Positions 54,075 through 63,179 of a stretch of DNA of 64,000 nucleotides are shown here, piece after piece. Each line of letters begins with the position of its first letter. Within the stretch, counting starts at the first letter, position 1. Position numbers and translations under genes: made by a program. Source of the stretch: Gammaproteobacteria bacterium UBA5109 (GTDB lineage Bacteria > Pseudomonadota > Gammaproteobacteria > Pseudomonadales > Pseudohongiellaceae); assembly GCA_002414385.1 (NCBI GenBank), contig DHZH01000002.1, positions 1-64,000 of the forward strand, given 5' to 3'. The notes beneath the pieces were generated by a model, which saw only the letters and a program-made list of their open reading frames with translations, was not told the DNA's origin and made no database searches.

Positions 54075-54176
54075 ATGAAAAATCTACTAACTCTCCTGGA
54101 AGTCCTTCTATTTAATTTCAGTATGCTGATAATCATACTTTGTTTACCGCTGATAACGATACTCAGCTCTGTTTAA
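54075..54176 (+). CDS. Predicted 33-residue single-span membrane peptide
   Basis: The ATG at 54075 is preceded by CAGGAGCAAAAAA, a good ribosome site. The 33-residue product starts MKNLLTLLEVLLFNFS and continues with one hydrophobic helix (MLIIILCLPLITILS), like many bacterial membrane microproteins. It stops at 54176. It sits alone between two divergent operons, with tolC downstream on the same strand. Coding status is based only on the ribosome site and hydrophobicity. Confidence 0.45.
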   Translation: MKNLLTLLEVLLFNFSMLIIILCLPLITILSSV

Positions 54177-54501
54177 AACCTGCCTTTTATTTTTGTCAGC
54201 AGCCCCCTAATATTTGGCGAATATAACCATCATTCTAACCCTGTTTCCCTTTGCCTCAAGAGTTAACTAGCTGAATAAGCAGGTGTTTTTAAATTGGCAT
54301 GCTTCTTGAGTACTACAAAAGCAATGCCCAAGGTTTATCAATTCTTAGAATTGACTTCACTTCAGGCTATAATCAGACAAGCGATATGAAAGGATACAAT
54401 TGCTGTAACATCAGCTTCCGGTCAGGTTCTGAATGTTATTTGCTCACCAGAATTTTACACACAATTATAAAAACTTTAATCAAGCCCTCAGCGGAGAAAA
54501 G
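54177..54501 (+). other. tolC upstream region
   Basis: 325 bases without a confident gene. It holds the 17-base palindrome at 54338-54354 and a TATAAT at 54368-54373. With TTAGAA (54345-54350) 17 bases upstream, this forms a plausible promoter overlapping the palindrome, and a 130-base leader would precede tolC. An open frame through 54387-54505 ends over the tolC start, but it has no ribosome site and Cys-rich, unremarkable content. Confidence 0.5.
54338..54354. promoter_or_regulatory. Perfect 17-base palindrome overlapping the tolC promoter
   Basis: TCAATTCT-T-AGAATTGA has perfect 8-base arms around one base. It overlaps the probable -35 region (54345-54350) of the only good -10 box (TATAAT 54368-54373) upstream of tolC. 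The placement fits a repressor operator. Confidence 0.55.
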
Positions 54502-55887
54502 ATGAATATGCTTAGCTCATTGATCAGTTCGAATATTGGCACGAAGAAAATCAGCTTAATCAGCCTGATTTCCATTCTGTTAAGCAGCCCCTTACATGCA
54601 GAAGACCTGCTGGATATCTTCAATCTGGCAGCTGAAAATGACCCGGAAATCCGCCAGGCACGAGCCGAATTTAATGCCACCCACACCAATGTCAATCAGG
54701 GTCGCTCCCAGTTATTGCCCTCGGTCACCCTGACAGCCAACACTGCGCGCCAGGCACAGGGTCCGGGTGAAGCAACTTCCTTTCAACCAGCCTATTCCTA
54801 TGCCAATGGCTTTAATTCCAAAGGTTACGGCCTGAGCATTTCGCAAAATCTGCTGAATTTCGAAGCCTGGTACAACTATCGGGCCATCCTGCAATCTGAC
54901 CAGGCGGCCGCTGCCAACCTTGCCAATTCAGAGCAGGCTCTGATCATGCGCGTTGCCAGCTCTTATTTCGATGTCCTGCGCAGTGAGGACAATCTGGAGA
55001 CTTTTGAGGCCGAACTGGAAGCCAGTGAACGGATTCTGGAGCAGGCCCAGGAGCGCTTTGATGCCGGCCTGGTGCCCATTACTGATGTTTATGATTCCCA
55101 GGCTTCCTACGATCTGGCCCGGGTCAATCTGCTGGTCGAGGAAAACACCCTGAACCAGCGATTTGAGGCGCTTGAAGCCATCACCGGACGCGATCACAAT
55201 GATGTTGCTGAACTGGACGAGGAATTCCCGATTGAATCCCTGCAGCCGACCAACATTGAAGAATGGGTCTCGATCGCCAGTGAGAACAACCTGGATATAC
55301 TGTCCGCCCGCCAGACACTGGCGTCCCGTGAGTACGAGGCCAAAGCGGCACGTGCCGCCATGTTCCCGACGCTGGATCTGAGTGCCGGCTATAACTGGAA
55401 TGAATCAGGCGGTTTCTCCTTTAATACGCTTGCCGGCGTATCAGGGGATTCAATCAACGAAAGCAGCAATGTCACCCTGAACTTCTCCATCCCCCTGTTC
55501 GCCGGTGGCCTCAATCGGGCCCAGGAACGCCAGGCACTGTATAACGTCAACGCCAGTGAGGAGGCGCTGCTACGTACCCAGCGCAGTAATACGCAGACAA
55601 TTCGCAACTCCTACCGCAGTGTGGAAAGTGATGTCCTGACCATCGCAGCGCGTGAACAGGCGGTGCTCTCGGCACAAAGCCAGCTGGAAGCGACTGAAGC
55701 CGGGCTTGAAGCCGGAACCCGTAACATTGTTGATGTTGTGACAGCGCAAAGGCTGCTGTTTCAGTCCATGCGTGATCTGGCCAATGCCCGCTACAACTAT
55801 GTGATCAACACCCTGAATCTGAAGCAGGCCGCAGGCTTGCTGAGTCCACAGGATATTATTGACCTGAATCAGTGGCTTGTTGAATAA
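54502..55887 (+). CDS. tolC: TolC family outer-membrane channel
   Basis: About 461 residues from the ATG at 54502, chosen for GGAGAAAAG just upstream. A signal peptide (ISILLSSPLHA) precedes the mature N-terminus EDLLDIFNLAAENDPEIRQA. TolC-type repeats and coiled helices (SYFDVLRSEDNLETFEAELEASERILEQAQERFDAGLV, shown here only by its pattern; and NIVDVVTAQRLLFQSMRDLA) with the conserved RxxxxxGL/T elements. It exports drugs and type I substrates as a trimer. The 3' end overlaps waaA, encoded on the other strand, by 32 bases. Confidence 0.93.
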   Translation: MNMLSSLISSNIGTKKISLISLISILLSSPLHAEDLLDIFNLAAENDPEIRQARAEFNATHTNVNQGRSQLLPSVTLTANTARQAQGPGEATSFQPAYSYANGFNSKGYGLSISQNLLNFEAWYNYRAILQSDQAAAANLANSEQALIMRVASSYFDVLRSEDNLETFEAELEASERILEQAQERFDAGLVPITDVYDSQASYDLARVNLLVEENTLNQRFEALEAITGRDHNDVAELDEEFPIESLQPTNIEEWVSIASENNLDILSARQTLASREYEAKAARAAMFPTLDLSAGYNWNESGGFSFNTLAGVSGDSINESSNVTLNFSIPLFAGGLNRAQERQALYNVNASEEALLRTQRSNTQTIRNSYRSVESDVLTIAAREQAVLSAQSQLEATEAGLEAGTRNIVDVVTAQRLLFQSMRDLANARYNYVINTLNLKQAAGLLSPQDIIDLNQWLVE

Positions 55888-57133
55888 GGCCAAGTTGCCT
55901 GGCGGTTGCTCCGCTCTGTTCGGCAATGACCCTTGTAGCAGCTTCCGTCATTGCCTGACACCGGGGCTGATCCGCCAGCAATTCAATCACCAGTGTCGCC
56001 AGTTCTTCTTCATCCCTGACCAGGCAAAGGCCGCCGGCTTCGAGCAGCATGTCGCTGACAACCTGGAAATTGTAGCGCGAAGGTCCATAAATGACCGGCA
56101 CTCCCACCAGGGCCGGTTCAATAATATTCTGCCCACCTGTGTTGACCAGCGAACCGCCAACAAAGGCCAGATCGGCGCAGGCATAATAAAACTGCATCTC
56201 TCCCATGCTGTCCCCGAGCAGAACCTGTGTTTCTGGCTCCGGCATCTGTGCCGAACTGCGGCGTACAAAACTTAATTTTGCCTCTTTGAGCAGTGCAGCA
56301 ACTTCTTCCACCCTGTCAGGATGACGAGGCACCAGCAACAGCAATAGCTCCGGGATGTCTTGCAGCATGCCTGAATAAGCCTCAAGGATTTTCCTTTCTT
56401 CGCCCTGTCGGGTGCTGCCGGCGACCAGAACCGGGCGCTGCAATGCCTGCCGGTATGTTTTGCCGGCTGCGACCTGATCAGCATCAGTCTGTTGATCAAA
56501 CTTCATGGTGCCGGCAATCTGCAGGGCCTGTTCAGGCAGGCCAAGTGCGCGAAAGCGTTGGGCATCTTCGGGGAACTGTGCAGCAAGCTGAAACAGGTTC
56601 AGGAGCATAGTTTTAGTCAGCCTGGCGTGCTTGCGGTAACGCAGAAAAGACTTTTCTGACAGACGGGCATTTAGCAGGACAACCCGACAGCCCTCCTGTT
56701 TACAGTAATGTATCAGATTGGGCCAGAGTTCCGTTTCCATGATTACCAGAACCCGTGGCTTTACTGCTCGCAAAAAGCGTTTGACGGCGCCGGGGGTATC
56801 GTTAGGCAAATAACAATGCTGGACCGCATCGCTAAAAATATCCCTGACTCTGGCGGAACCGGTGACTGTGGTCGCTGTAAGCGTAAAAGTCCATTGCGGC
56901 AAAGTCTGCATGCAGGCCTTAATCAGAGGCACTGCTGCGTGTAACTCACCCACTGAAACTGCGTGAAAAACAATTGCGGGTTGATCAGTGGCAAAATTCT
57001 TTTTCCCGTAATAGCCAAGACGTTCTGCCCAGCGCCTTCGATAACGCTGATCCTTGCGGGAACGCCACAACAGTCGAAGGAAAATCAGCGGTAATGCCAG
57101 ATAATATAGCAGCGTATAGAGAGAGCGATTCAC
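55856..57133 (-). CDS. waaA: Kdo transferase (3-deoxy-D-manno-octulosonic acid transferase)
   Basis: Inner-membrane GT30 enzyme that adds Kdo to lipid IVA. The GTG at 57133 gives about 425 residues beginning (M)NRSLYTLLYYLALPLIFLRLL, which matches the family N-terminus (MLELLYTALLYLIQPLI in E. coli). A longer frame to 57232 adds unlike sequence. Motifs: FHAVSVGELHAAVPLI, LIMETELWPNLIHY and LAFVGGSLVNTGGQNIIEPAL. The gene is convergent with and overlaps tolC. No clear ribosome site at the GTG, so the start is tentative. Confidence 0.92.
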   Translation of the reverse strand: MNRSLYTLLYYLALPLIFLRLLWRSRKDQRYRRRWAERLGYYGKKNFATDQPAIVFHAVSVGELHAAVPLIKACMQTLPQWTFTLTATTVTGSARVRDIFSDAVQHCYLPNDTPGAVKRFLRAVKPRVLVIMETELWPNLIHYCKQEGCRVVLLNARLSEKSFLRYRKHARLTKTMLLNLFQLAAQFPEDAQRFRALGLPEQALQIAGTMKFDQQTDADQVAAGKTYRQALQRPVLVAGSTRQGEERKILEAYSGMLQDIPELLLLLVPRHPDRVEEVAALLKEAKLSFVRRSSAQMPEPETQVLLGDSMGEMQFYYACADLAFVGGSLVNTGGQNIIEPALVGVPVIYGPSRYNFQVVSDMLLEAGGLCLVRDEEELATLVIELLADQPRCQAMTEAATRVIAEQSGATARQLGLIQQATDSGQ

Positions 57134-57235
57134 AGCCAAGCATATTACGAAAGGGCTCTGGCCTTGTCCATGCTGCCGGTGATAACTGATATAATCTGCA
57201 GCTGCCATAGTTGCCGGAAACCAAAGCATCACAGC

Positions 57236-58450
57236 ATGCCTGTCATTATAGAAAAAGATGTCCTGATTATCGGTGGCGGCATTGCCGGTTTATGGATCCT
57301 GAATCGTCTGGCGGGGCAATCCTTTGATGTCCTGTTGCTGGACAAGCAGCCCCTGGGAAGTGGTCAGAGCATTGCCTCCCAGGGCATGATTCATGGTGGC
57401 ATCAAGTACGCCCTCGCCGGCAGTCTGAATGCGGCAAGTCAGGCTATTGCTGATATGCCCGATCACTGGAGCGCCTGCCTTAAAGGTCAGGGTGATGTTG
57501 ATCTTCAGGGCACACGTTTATTATCCGAACAGTATTTTATGTGGCCACGCAACAGCCTGCGTTCACGTTTCAATGCCTTTCTTGGCAGCAAAGCACTGCG
57601 GGGCAAAGTCAGCAGCGTCGACAAGGATGATTATCCGGCTTTTTTCCGCAACAGGATTCCAGGCCCTTTATACCAGCTCAAGGATATTGTCCTTGACGTC
57701 CCTTCCCTGTTGAGCTGCCTGAGTGATAAATATCGTGCGCAAATCAAGCAGATTAACTGGCAAGATTGCATCCTGGAAACCACAGCAGATGGTGAGATAA
57801 AACAGCTTCGCCTGAAACATCAGGGTGAAGACTATATCATTCGCGCCAGGCGTTACCTGATCACCAGTGGTGATGGGGCCAAAGCGCTGCTGGAAAATAT
57901 ATTTCCAACACCCAAACTGCCTGAGACTTTGCAGATACAGCATCGTCCGTTACACATGACAATCGTCAAACATACAATTCGGGATCCGCTTTATGTGCAT
58001 TGTGTTGCTGATCAACTGACAGCTACTCCGGAAGTGACGATTACCACTCATCCCTGCAGTGATGGCCGTACAGCCTGGTACCTGGGTGGCGAACTTGCCG
58101 AATCTGGCACACAGCGTTCAGCGGCAGAGCAGAACCAGGCTGCAGAAAAAAAACTGCGCGAACTGTTTCCCTGGCTGGATCTGGGCCAGGCAGAATGGCA
58201 CAGTTTTTTTATCAATCGTGCCGAAGCTAAAACAGCAGGTGGAAAACGCCCGGAGTCTGCCAGCATCCACCAGCATAAAAACCTGCTGTTGTGCTGGCCC
58301 AGTAAACTTACCCTGGCACCCAACCTCGGACAGCAGCTTGTCGACCATTTGCAATCTGAAAAAATTATACCTGGCACGAACAAATCCACTTCACTGGAAT
58401 TCCTGCCATTTCCTGGTATAGCCCTGCCTCCCTGGGAGGCTGCCACATGA
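57236..58450 (+). CDS. FAD-dependent oxidoreductase
   Basis: 404 residues. DAO-type FAD fold with dinucleotide motif VLIIGGGIAGLWILNRLA and QSIASQGMIHGGIKYALAG, a glycerol-3-phosphate dehydrogenase/DadA-like pattern. The start at 57236 (MPVIIEKDV) is preferred over earlier in-frame ATGs. Its stop overlaps the aldo/keto reductase start (ATGA). A pair like this lies in the LPS region of Pseudomonas too, from memory; the substrate is unknown. Confidence 0.8.
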   Translation: MPVIIEKDVLIIGGGIAGLWILNRLAGQSFDVLLLDKQPLGSGQSIASQGMIHGGIKYALAGSLNAASQAIADMPDHWSACLKGQGDVDLQGTRLLSEQYFMWPRNSLRSRFNAFLGSKALRGKVSSVDKDDYPAFFRNRIPGPLYQLKDIVLDVPSLLSCLSDKYRAQIKQINWQDCILETTADGEIKQLRLKHQGEDYIIRARRYLITSGDGAKALLENIFPTPKLPETLQIQHRPLHMTIVKHTIRDPLYVHCVADQLTATPEVTITTHPCSDGRTAWYLGGELAESGTQRSAAEQNQAAEKKLRELFPWLDLGQAEWHSFFINRAEAKTAGGKRPESASIHQHKNLLLCWPSKLTLAPNLGQQLVDHLQSEKIIPGTNKSTSLEFLPFPGIALPPWEAAT

Positions 58451-59229
58451 GTTTTTTACGCCGGATAAACGGGACGGATCTGCAGGTTTCAGCTCTGGGC
58501 CTGGGAACGGTCAAGTTCGGACGTAACGAAGGCGTAAAGTATCCCGGGGCTTTTACCATTCCAGATGATCATCAGCTTCGTGAACTGCTGGCGCAGGCAC
58601 AGGATCTCGGAATCAATTTCGTTGATACTGCACCGGCTTATGGAGAAAGCGAAAGCCGTCTGGGCGCTTTGTTAACACAAAGACAGGACTGGGTCATCAT
58701 GACCAAGGTTGGTGAAGAATTCAGTGACGGGAAGTCCAGTTTTGATTTCAGCGCCAAACATACGCGCTTCAGTATTGAACGCTCTCTGCAACGTCTGAGG
58801 ACCAATTATCTTGATATCGTATTAATCCATTCCGACGGTGATGATGAAAAAATCCTCAGTGAGACTGACTGCCTCGAAACACTGCAGGAACTTAAACAGC
58901 AAGGCCTGATCCGTGCCATTGGCATGTCCACCAAAACCAATAGCGGAGGAATAATGGCCGCAGAGCTGACGGACATGGTGATGCTCACCTACAATCTGCA
59001 GCAACAGGATCAGCAGGCCCTGGACTTTGCCGTGCGCAACAACAAGGGAGTGCTGGTAAAGAAAGGCTTAATGAGTGGGCATATACAGGAGAGTGGCCGG
59101 GACCTGTTACGTGAGAGCATGCAAAAGATTTTTTCTCAAGCAGGTGTCAACAGCATGATAGTCGGGACGATAAATCCGCAGCATCTGGCGCAGAATGTGC
59201 GCCTGGCAAAAGAGCTGAGCACCAGCTAG
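58447..59229 (+). CDS. Aldo/keto reductase
   Basis: 260 residues. A TIM-barrel NAD(P)H enzyme: VSALGLGTVKFGRNEG, INFVDTAPAYGESESRLG (catalytic Asp and Tyr), the Lys in IMTKVGEEF, and the His region VLIHSDGDD. The C-terminal cofactor site (NSMIVGTINPQHL) is present. Coupled to the preceding FAD oxidoreductase by a 4-base overlap, so the two probably act in one pathway. Convergent with hldE. Confidence 0.88.
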   Translation: MSFLRRINGTDLQVSALGLGTVKFGRNEGVKYPGAFTIPDDHQLRELLAQAQDLGINFVDTAPAYGESESRLGALLTQRQDWVIMTKVGEEFSDGKSSFDFSAKHTRFSIERSLQRLRTNYLDIVLIHSDGDDEKILSETDCLETLQELKQQGLIRAIGMSTKTNSGGIMAAELTDMVMLTYNLQQQDQQALDFAVRNNKGVLVKKGLMSGHIQESGRDLLRESMQKIFSQAGVNSMIVGTINPQHLAQNVRLAKELSTS

Positions 59230-59234
59230 TTTGC

Positions 59235-60662
59235 TTATTTTTCTTTTCTGATCTTTTCGACAATTCCGCTGGTTGAGCAGTTATCCAGAAAGGCCAGCAC
59301 TTTAACTTCACCGCCTGCTTGCTGCACGATATCGGCACCGACGACTTCATCAATATCATAATCCCCACCCTTGATAAGCACATCAGGTTTAAGTAATTCC
59401 AGCAGGGGAATGGGTGTATCTTCATCAAACCCGACCACCCAGTCTACGGCTTCAAGGCCAGCCAGAACTGCCATGCGCCTGTCCAGGGAATTGATAGGGC
59501 GCCCTTCGCCTTTGAGACGGGTCACGGAAGCATCATCATTAATCGCAACAATCAGTCGGTCTCCCTGTTGTTTGGCTTCCTGTAAATATCCCACATGACC
59601 AGCATGAATAATGTCAAAACAGCCATTGGTAAACACAAGCCGTTCACCATTGGCTTTGGCATCAGCAACAGCCAGAAGCAGTTGCTCACGGCTCATGACA
59701 CCGCGATCTGAATCACTGTCCTGCTGCACTTCCCGACGCAGTTCCGGCCCGCTGACAGCAACTGTTCCAACTCTGGATACAGCTATACCGGCAGCAATAT
59801 TGGCAAGGGCGACTGCTTCCGGCAGAGACTTACCGGCTGCCAGTGATGCACCCAGCACAGAAATTACTGTATCCCCGGCACCAGTGACATCAAACACATC
59901 CCGGCTGCGTGCCGGGAAATGCAGTTCTGTTTCACCGGGACGGATCAGGCTCATGCCATGTTCACCCCGGGTCACAAGCAAGGCCTGCAGCTCCAGCTGA
60001 CTGATCAGTTCCAGTCCTTTGTCTACCAGTTCCTTTTCAGTTGAGCAGGATCCGACGATGGCTTCGAACTCATGCAGATTTGGCGTCAGTAATGTCGCTC
60101 CCCTGTATTTGGAAAAATCATTGCCTTTCGGATCGACTAAAACCGGGACACCTGCTTCCCTGGCATACGCAATCAGTTTACTGATATCGCTCAACGCACC
60201 TTTCTGGTAATCGGAAAAGATCAGCAAATCAACATCCTTGATTAAAGCCTGGAGTTTCCCAGCCAGTCCCTGTGCATCGGCCTGTGCAAATTCCTGTTCA
60301 AAATCCAGCCGGATCAATTGCTGATGACGGCTCAGTACGCGCAATTTGGTAATAGTGGGTTTATCTGCAACCGGTAAAAAGTCACAGCGTATTTCTGCCG
60401 CTTCCAGTACGCTGGTGAGAATTTCACCTTCCCGGTCCCTGCCTATCAGTCCACTGAGGCTGCAGGCAGCACCAAGCGCTGCAATATTCAGCGCCACATT
60501 GGCTGCGCCTCCCGGGCTCTCTTCCAGCTCTTCAACTTTCACAACCGGTACCGGTGCTTCCGGTGAAATACGTGAAGTCGTACCATGCCAGTAGCGGTCC
60601 AGCATGACATCACCCAGCACCAGAATTCGCGCAGAATCAAAACGCGGAGTTTCGAGTTTCAT
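59235..60662 (-). CDS. hldE: Bifunctional heptose-7-phosphate kinase/heptose-1-phosphate adenylyltransferase
   Basis: 475 residues from the ATG at 60662. The N-terminal half is a PfkB-type kinase (VLGDVMLDRYWHG, SPGGAANVALNIAALG, DVTGAGDTVISVLGASLA). The C-terminal half is a nucleotidyltransferase with FTNGCFDIIHAGHVGYL. Together they make ADP-heptose for the LPS inner core and generate an innate-immune agonist. Divergent from the acyltransferase gene across 55 bases. Confidence 0.95.
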   Translation of the reverse strand: MKLETPRFDSARILVLGDVMLDRYWHGTTSRISPEAPVPVVKVEELEESPGGAANVALNIAALGAACSLSGLIGRDREGEILTSVLEAAEIRCDFLPVADKPTITKLRVLSRHQQLIRLDFEQEFAQADAQGLAGKLQALIKDVDLLIFSDYQKGALSDISKLIAYAREAGVPVLVDPKGNDFSKYRGATLLTPNLHEFEAIVGSCSTEKELVDKGLELISQLELQALLVTRGEHGMSLIRPGETELHFPARSRDVFDVTGAGDTVISVLGASLAAGKSLPEAVALANIAAGIAVSRVGTVAVSGPELRREVQQDSDSDRGVMSREQLLLAVADAKANGERLVFTNGCFDIIHAGHVGYLQEAKQQGDRLIVAINDDASVTRLKGEGRPINSLDRRMAVLAGLEAVDWVVGFDEDTPIPLLELLKPDVLIKGGDYDIDEVVGADIVQQAGGEVKVLAFLDNCSTSGIVEKIRKEK

Positions 60663-60717
60663 CAAAGGTCTCTGTACGTCTCAAAGAGCTGCATCATAAC
60701 ATATCGCATCTGTTAGA

Positions 60718-62310
60718 ATGAGCGGAAATTCTTTACTGACAAGTACTGTGCAAGAGCAAAGCATTCCAGCACTGAGTAATTTTCTGGCACCAAAATACTG
60801 GCCAACCTGGATTGGTATCGGTCTGTTTGCCGGCATCGCTTTCCTGCCTTTTCGACTGCGGCTTTTTTGTGGCTCCTGTCTGGGCCTGTTCCTTTTCACT
60901 TTTGCAAAAGAACGACGTTATATAACCGAGACAAACATCGCCATCTGCTTTCCAGAACTGGACAGGCAGGCACAGCAAGCCCTTGTACGCGAGTGTTTTA
61001 TTGAAAATGGCCGAGGCCTGATTGAAACCGGTGTTGGCTGGGTCAGAAATCCCCGGCACTTTCAGCATATGCTGAAAATTATCAATTTTGACGCCCTCAA
61101 GGACGCACTGAAGTCAGGCAAAGGAGTTATACTGCTTGGCGCTCACTACACTACCCTGGATTTCTCAGCCAATCTGTTTTCCCTGCAGATTCCATTTGCT
61201 GTTACTTACCGGCCGCATAAAAACGCTCTGTTTGATGCCTTTATGCTACGCGGACGTTTAAAAAACTGTAATGGCGTTTTTGATCGTTACGATATTCGCG
61301 GCACAATCAGACACCTGAAAAAAAACAATATTATCTGGTATGCCCCGGACCAGGATTACGGTGAAGATCACGCAGTTTATGCTCCCTTTTTTGGCAGAAC
61401 TGCAGCCACCATCACTGCCGCCAGCCGTCTGGCACGCTTCAATGATTCACCGGTATTACTGGTTCGACATCACCGCTTGAACGGGCCTCAGCCCTATGAA
61501 GTGGAATTTGTTCCCTTTCCGGATAATTTTCCTACTGATGATGATGTAGCCGATGCCACCTACATGAACCAGCAGCTGGAAGCAGCAATTCGGGTACAGC
61601 CTGCCCAGTATTTATGGATGCATAAGCGCTTCAAGTCACAACCCGGCGGTAAACGGGAAAGCCCTTATATCAGGCTGAAGACGCCACTGATAAAGATGAG
61701 CCGGGAAGACTATAACGGCATTCTCGAAGGCTCCAGAGTCATCGAAGAACAGCACGTAAGAAACCTGATCCATCACCTGAGGAATGATGCCCTGATGAGG
61801 GTCCTGCCACTAGGCAGTACAAGTTTTTTTGTTCCGCCACCCATGCGTTTATTTGATGAAAATTCCCGTTTACTGAGGGAAAAGGGCATCGGGTCTGTCA
61901 CCGTTGAGGCAATTTACAAAATTAAAAAGGCAGATTTTACTGCCGCCGTATATTTCCCCTTGCCAGGAATCAGCCTGCATCATATGAAGCGCGAATCTCT
62001 TCCGCTCCATGAACTGGCCGGGTTTATTGCAGAAGTCCATCAGAAAGGTTTTTTCTTTACCGAAATCAGGCTGGACAAACTATATTTTGATGACAAGGAT
62101 TTTTATATTGCCAACCCCGAGAACATCAAGGTTTTTCCTACGTCAGTCTGTTATGCCGACCGCTACAACAACATAAGCACTCTACTGAATAAAATGGAAA
62201 TTACTCAGCTGCAACGCAATCAGTTTATCAAGGACTATACCGAAGTTGCCGGCCTGAAAAATGTAACAGAATTTACCCGCTTATTTTCCAGGCTTCTGAC
62301 CCTGCGTTAA
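60718..62310 (+). CDS. Lipid A acyltransferase fused to a kinase-like domain
   Basis: 530 residues. Residues about 20-310 are an LpxL/HtrB-type acyltransferase: a membrane helix (about 30-62), the HX4D motif H143-YTTL-D148, WYAPDQDYGEDHAVYAPFFG and the C-terminal QYLWMHKRFKSQP. Residues about 320-530 resemble the Kdo-kinase/InaA/WaaP fold: IGSVTVEAIYK, LAGFIAEVHQKGFFFTEIRLDKL and FYIANPENIKVF. The catalytic HGD and Mg-binding Asp positions are replaced (FTE, AN), so the second half is probably a pseudokinase. Such a fusion is unusual for LpxL. The 3' end overlaps the GT2 gene by 30 bases. Confidence 0.8.
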   Translation: MSGNSLLTSTVQEQSIPALSNFLAPKYWPTWIGIGLFAGIAFLPFRLRLFCGSCLGLFLFTFAKERRYITETNIAICFPELDRQAQQALVRECFIENGRGLIETGVGWVRNPRHFQHMLKIINFDALKDALKSGKGVILLGAHYTTLDFSANLFSLQIPFAVTYRPHKNALFDAFMLRGRLKNCNGVFDRYDIRGTIRHLKKNNIIWYAPDQDYGEDHAVYAPFFGRTAATITAASRLARFNDSPVLLVRHHRLNGPQPYEVEFVPFPDNFPTDDDVADATYMNQQLEAAIRVQPAQYLWMHKRFKSQPGGKRESPYIRLKTPLIKMSREDYNGILEGSRVIEEQHVRNLIHHLRNDALMRVLPLGSTSFFVPPPMRLFDENSRLLREKGIGSVTVEAIYKIKKADFTAAVYFPLPGISLHHMKRESLPLHELAGFIAEVHQKGFFFTEIRLDKLYFDDKDFYIANPENIKVFPTSVCYADRYNNISTLLNKMEITQLQRNQFIKDYTEVAGLKNVTEFTRLFSRLLTLR

Positions 62311-63069
62311 CTTCCTGTTATGCATGTCCCAGAGATTGGCGTATTTCATGTAGTTATAAAATGCGACATTGATACTGGTCAGCACACCCTGCAGTCCATC
62401 AAGAAAATGCCCTTTAATAAAATATGTCCGTATAAAACTCAGTGGAAAAATTAATATCACCACAATAAAGCTGACCTTATCTCCGCGCTCGAATTTATCT
62501 CTGGCTTTGAGACGGGCATAGAAAACCGATTTTTCTATTCGCTGGGAGTACGATAAATTTTCGTGATGCAGTATGGCTGCCTGGGTATCCTTAACCGGCC
62601 CGCTGATATTGATACTTTCATGCACCTGACGATTGTCGTATTCACCTTTATCTTTCCTGAAAAGCCGGATTAACCGTTCTGGCTTACCAAAACTTCTTGG
62701 GCGTCTCCCCCAGCGATAAAGGAGCCGACGTGACTGCAGGGCAACAAACTGATCCTGCTGAATAAAATCTTTTAACTCGGCAATAAAGGTATCTGCCAGT
62801 GTTTCATCGGCATCCAGATTAAGTACCCAGGGATGTGAGCATAAAGACAGGGCATGGGCTTTTTGTTCGCCAAATCCGGGCCAGGCATTAAAGCTGACTT
62901 TGGTGTTGGGGTAGGATTCTGCTATTGCCAGGGTGTTATCCGTGCTGCCACTGTCAACAACAATCACTTCAGCAAAATCACGAAGATTATCGAGAACGCG
63001 ACGAATGTTATCTTCCTCGTTTTTGGTGATGATATATGCGCTGATGGGTATCGGTGTCGAATCAGACAT
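62281..63069 (-). CDS. Family 2 glycosyltransferase, WaaE/KdtX type
   Basis: 262 residues. GT2 fold: ISAYIITKNEEDNIRRVLDNL, VIVVDSGSTDNTLAI and VLNLDADETLADTFI (DxD-like), with basic loops and a C-terminal hydrophobic segment. Similar enzymes add the first outer-core hexose to LPS heptose. It is convergent with and overlaps the lipid A acyltransferase gene. Divergent from the GT9 gene across 110 bases. Confidence 0.85.
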   Translation of the reverse strand: MSDSTPIPISAYIITKNEEDNIRRVLDNLRDFAEVIVVDSGSTDNTLAIAESYPNTKVSFNAWPGFGEQKAHALSLCSHPWVLNLDADETLADTFIAELKDFIQQDQFVALQSRRLLYRWGRRPRSFGKPERLIRLFRKDKGEYDNRQVHESINISGPVKDTQAAILHHENLSYSQRIEKSVFYARLKARDKFERGDKVSFIVVILIFPLSFIRTYFIKGHFLDGLQGVLTSINVAFYNYMKYANLWDMHNRKLTQGQKPGK

Positions 63070-63179
63070 CTGGCAAGCTCTGTCAGTGATTATGAGTGAG
63101 AGTCTCTGGCATTATACATGGACTTACAGCTTCACTCAGGTAGAATCTTCGGCATCACGCTAAGCCGGACTTTGCAGAT

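Noticed and set aside
54387..54505. 39-codon frame overlapping the tolC start, possible leader peptide
   Set aside because: No ribosome site, ordinary composition, and the tolC start has its own GGAG site.
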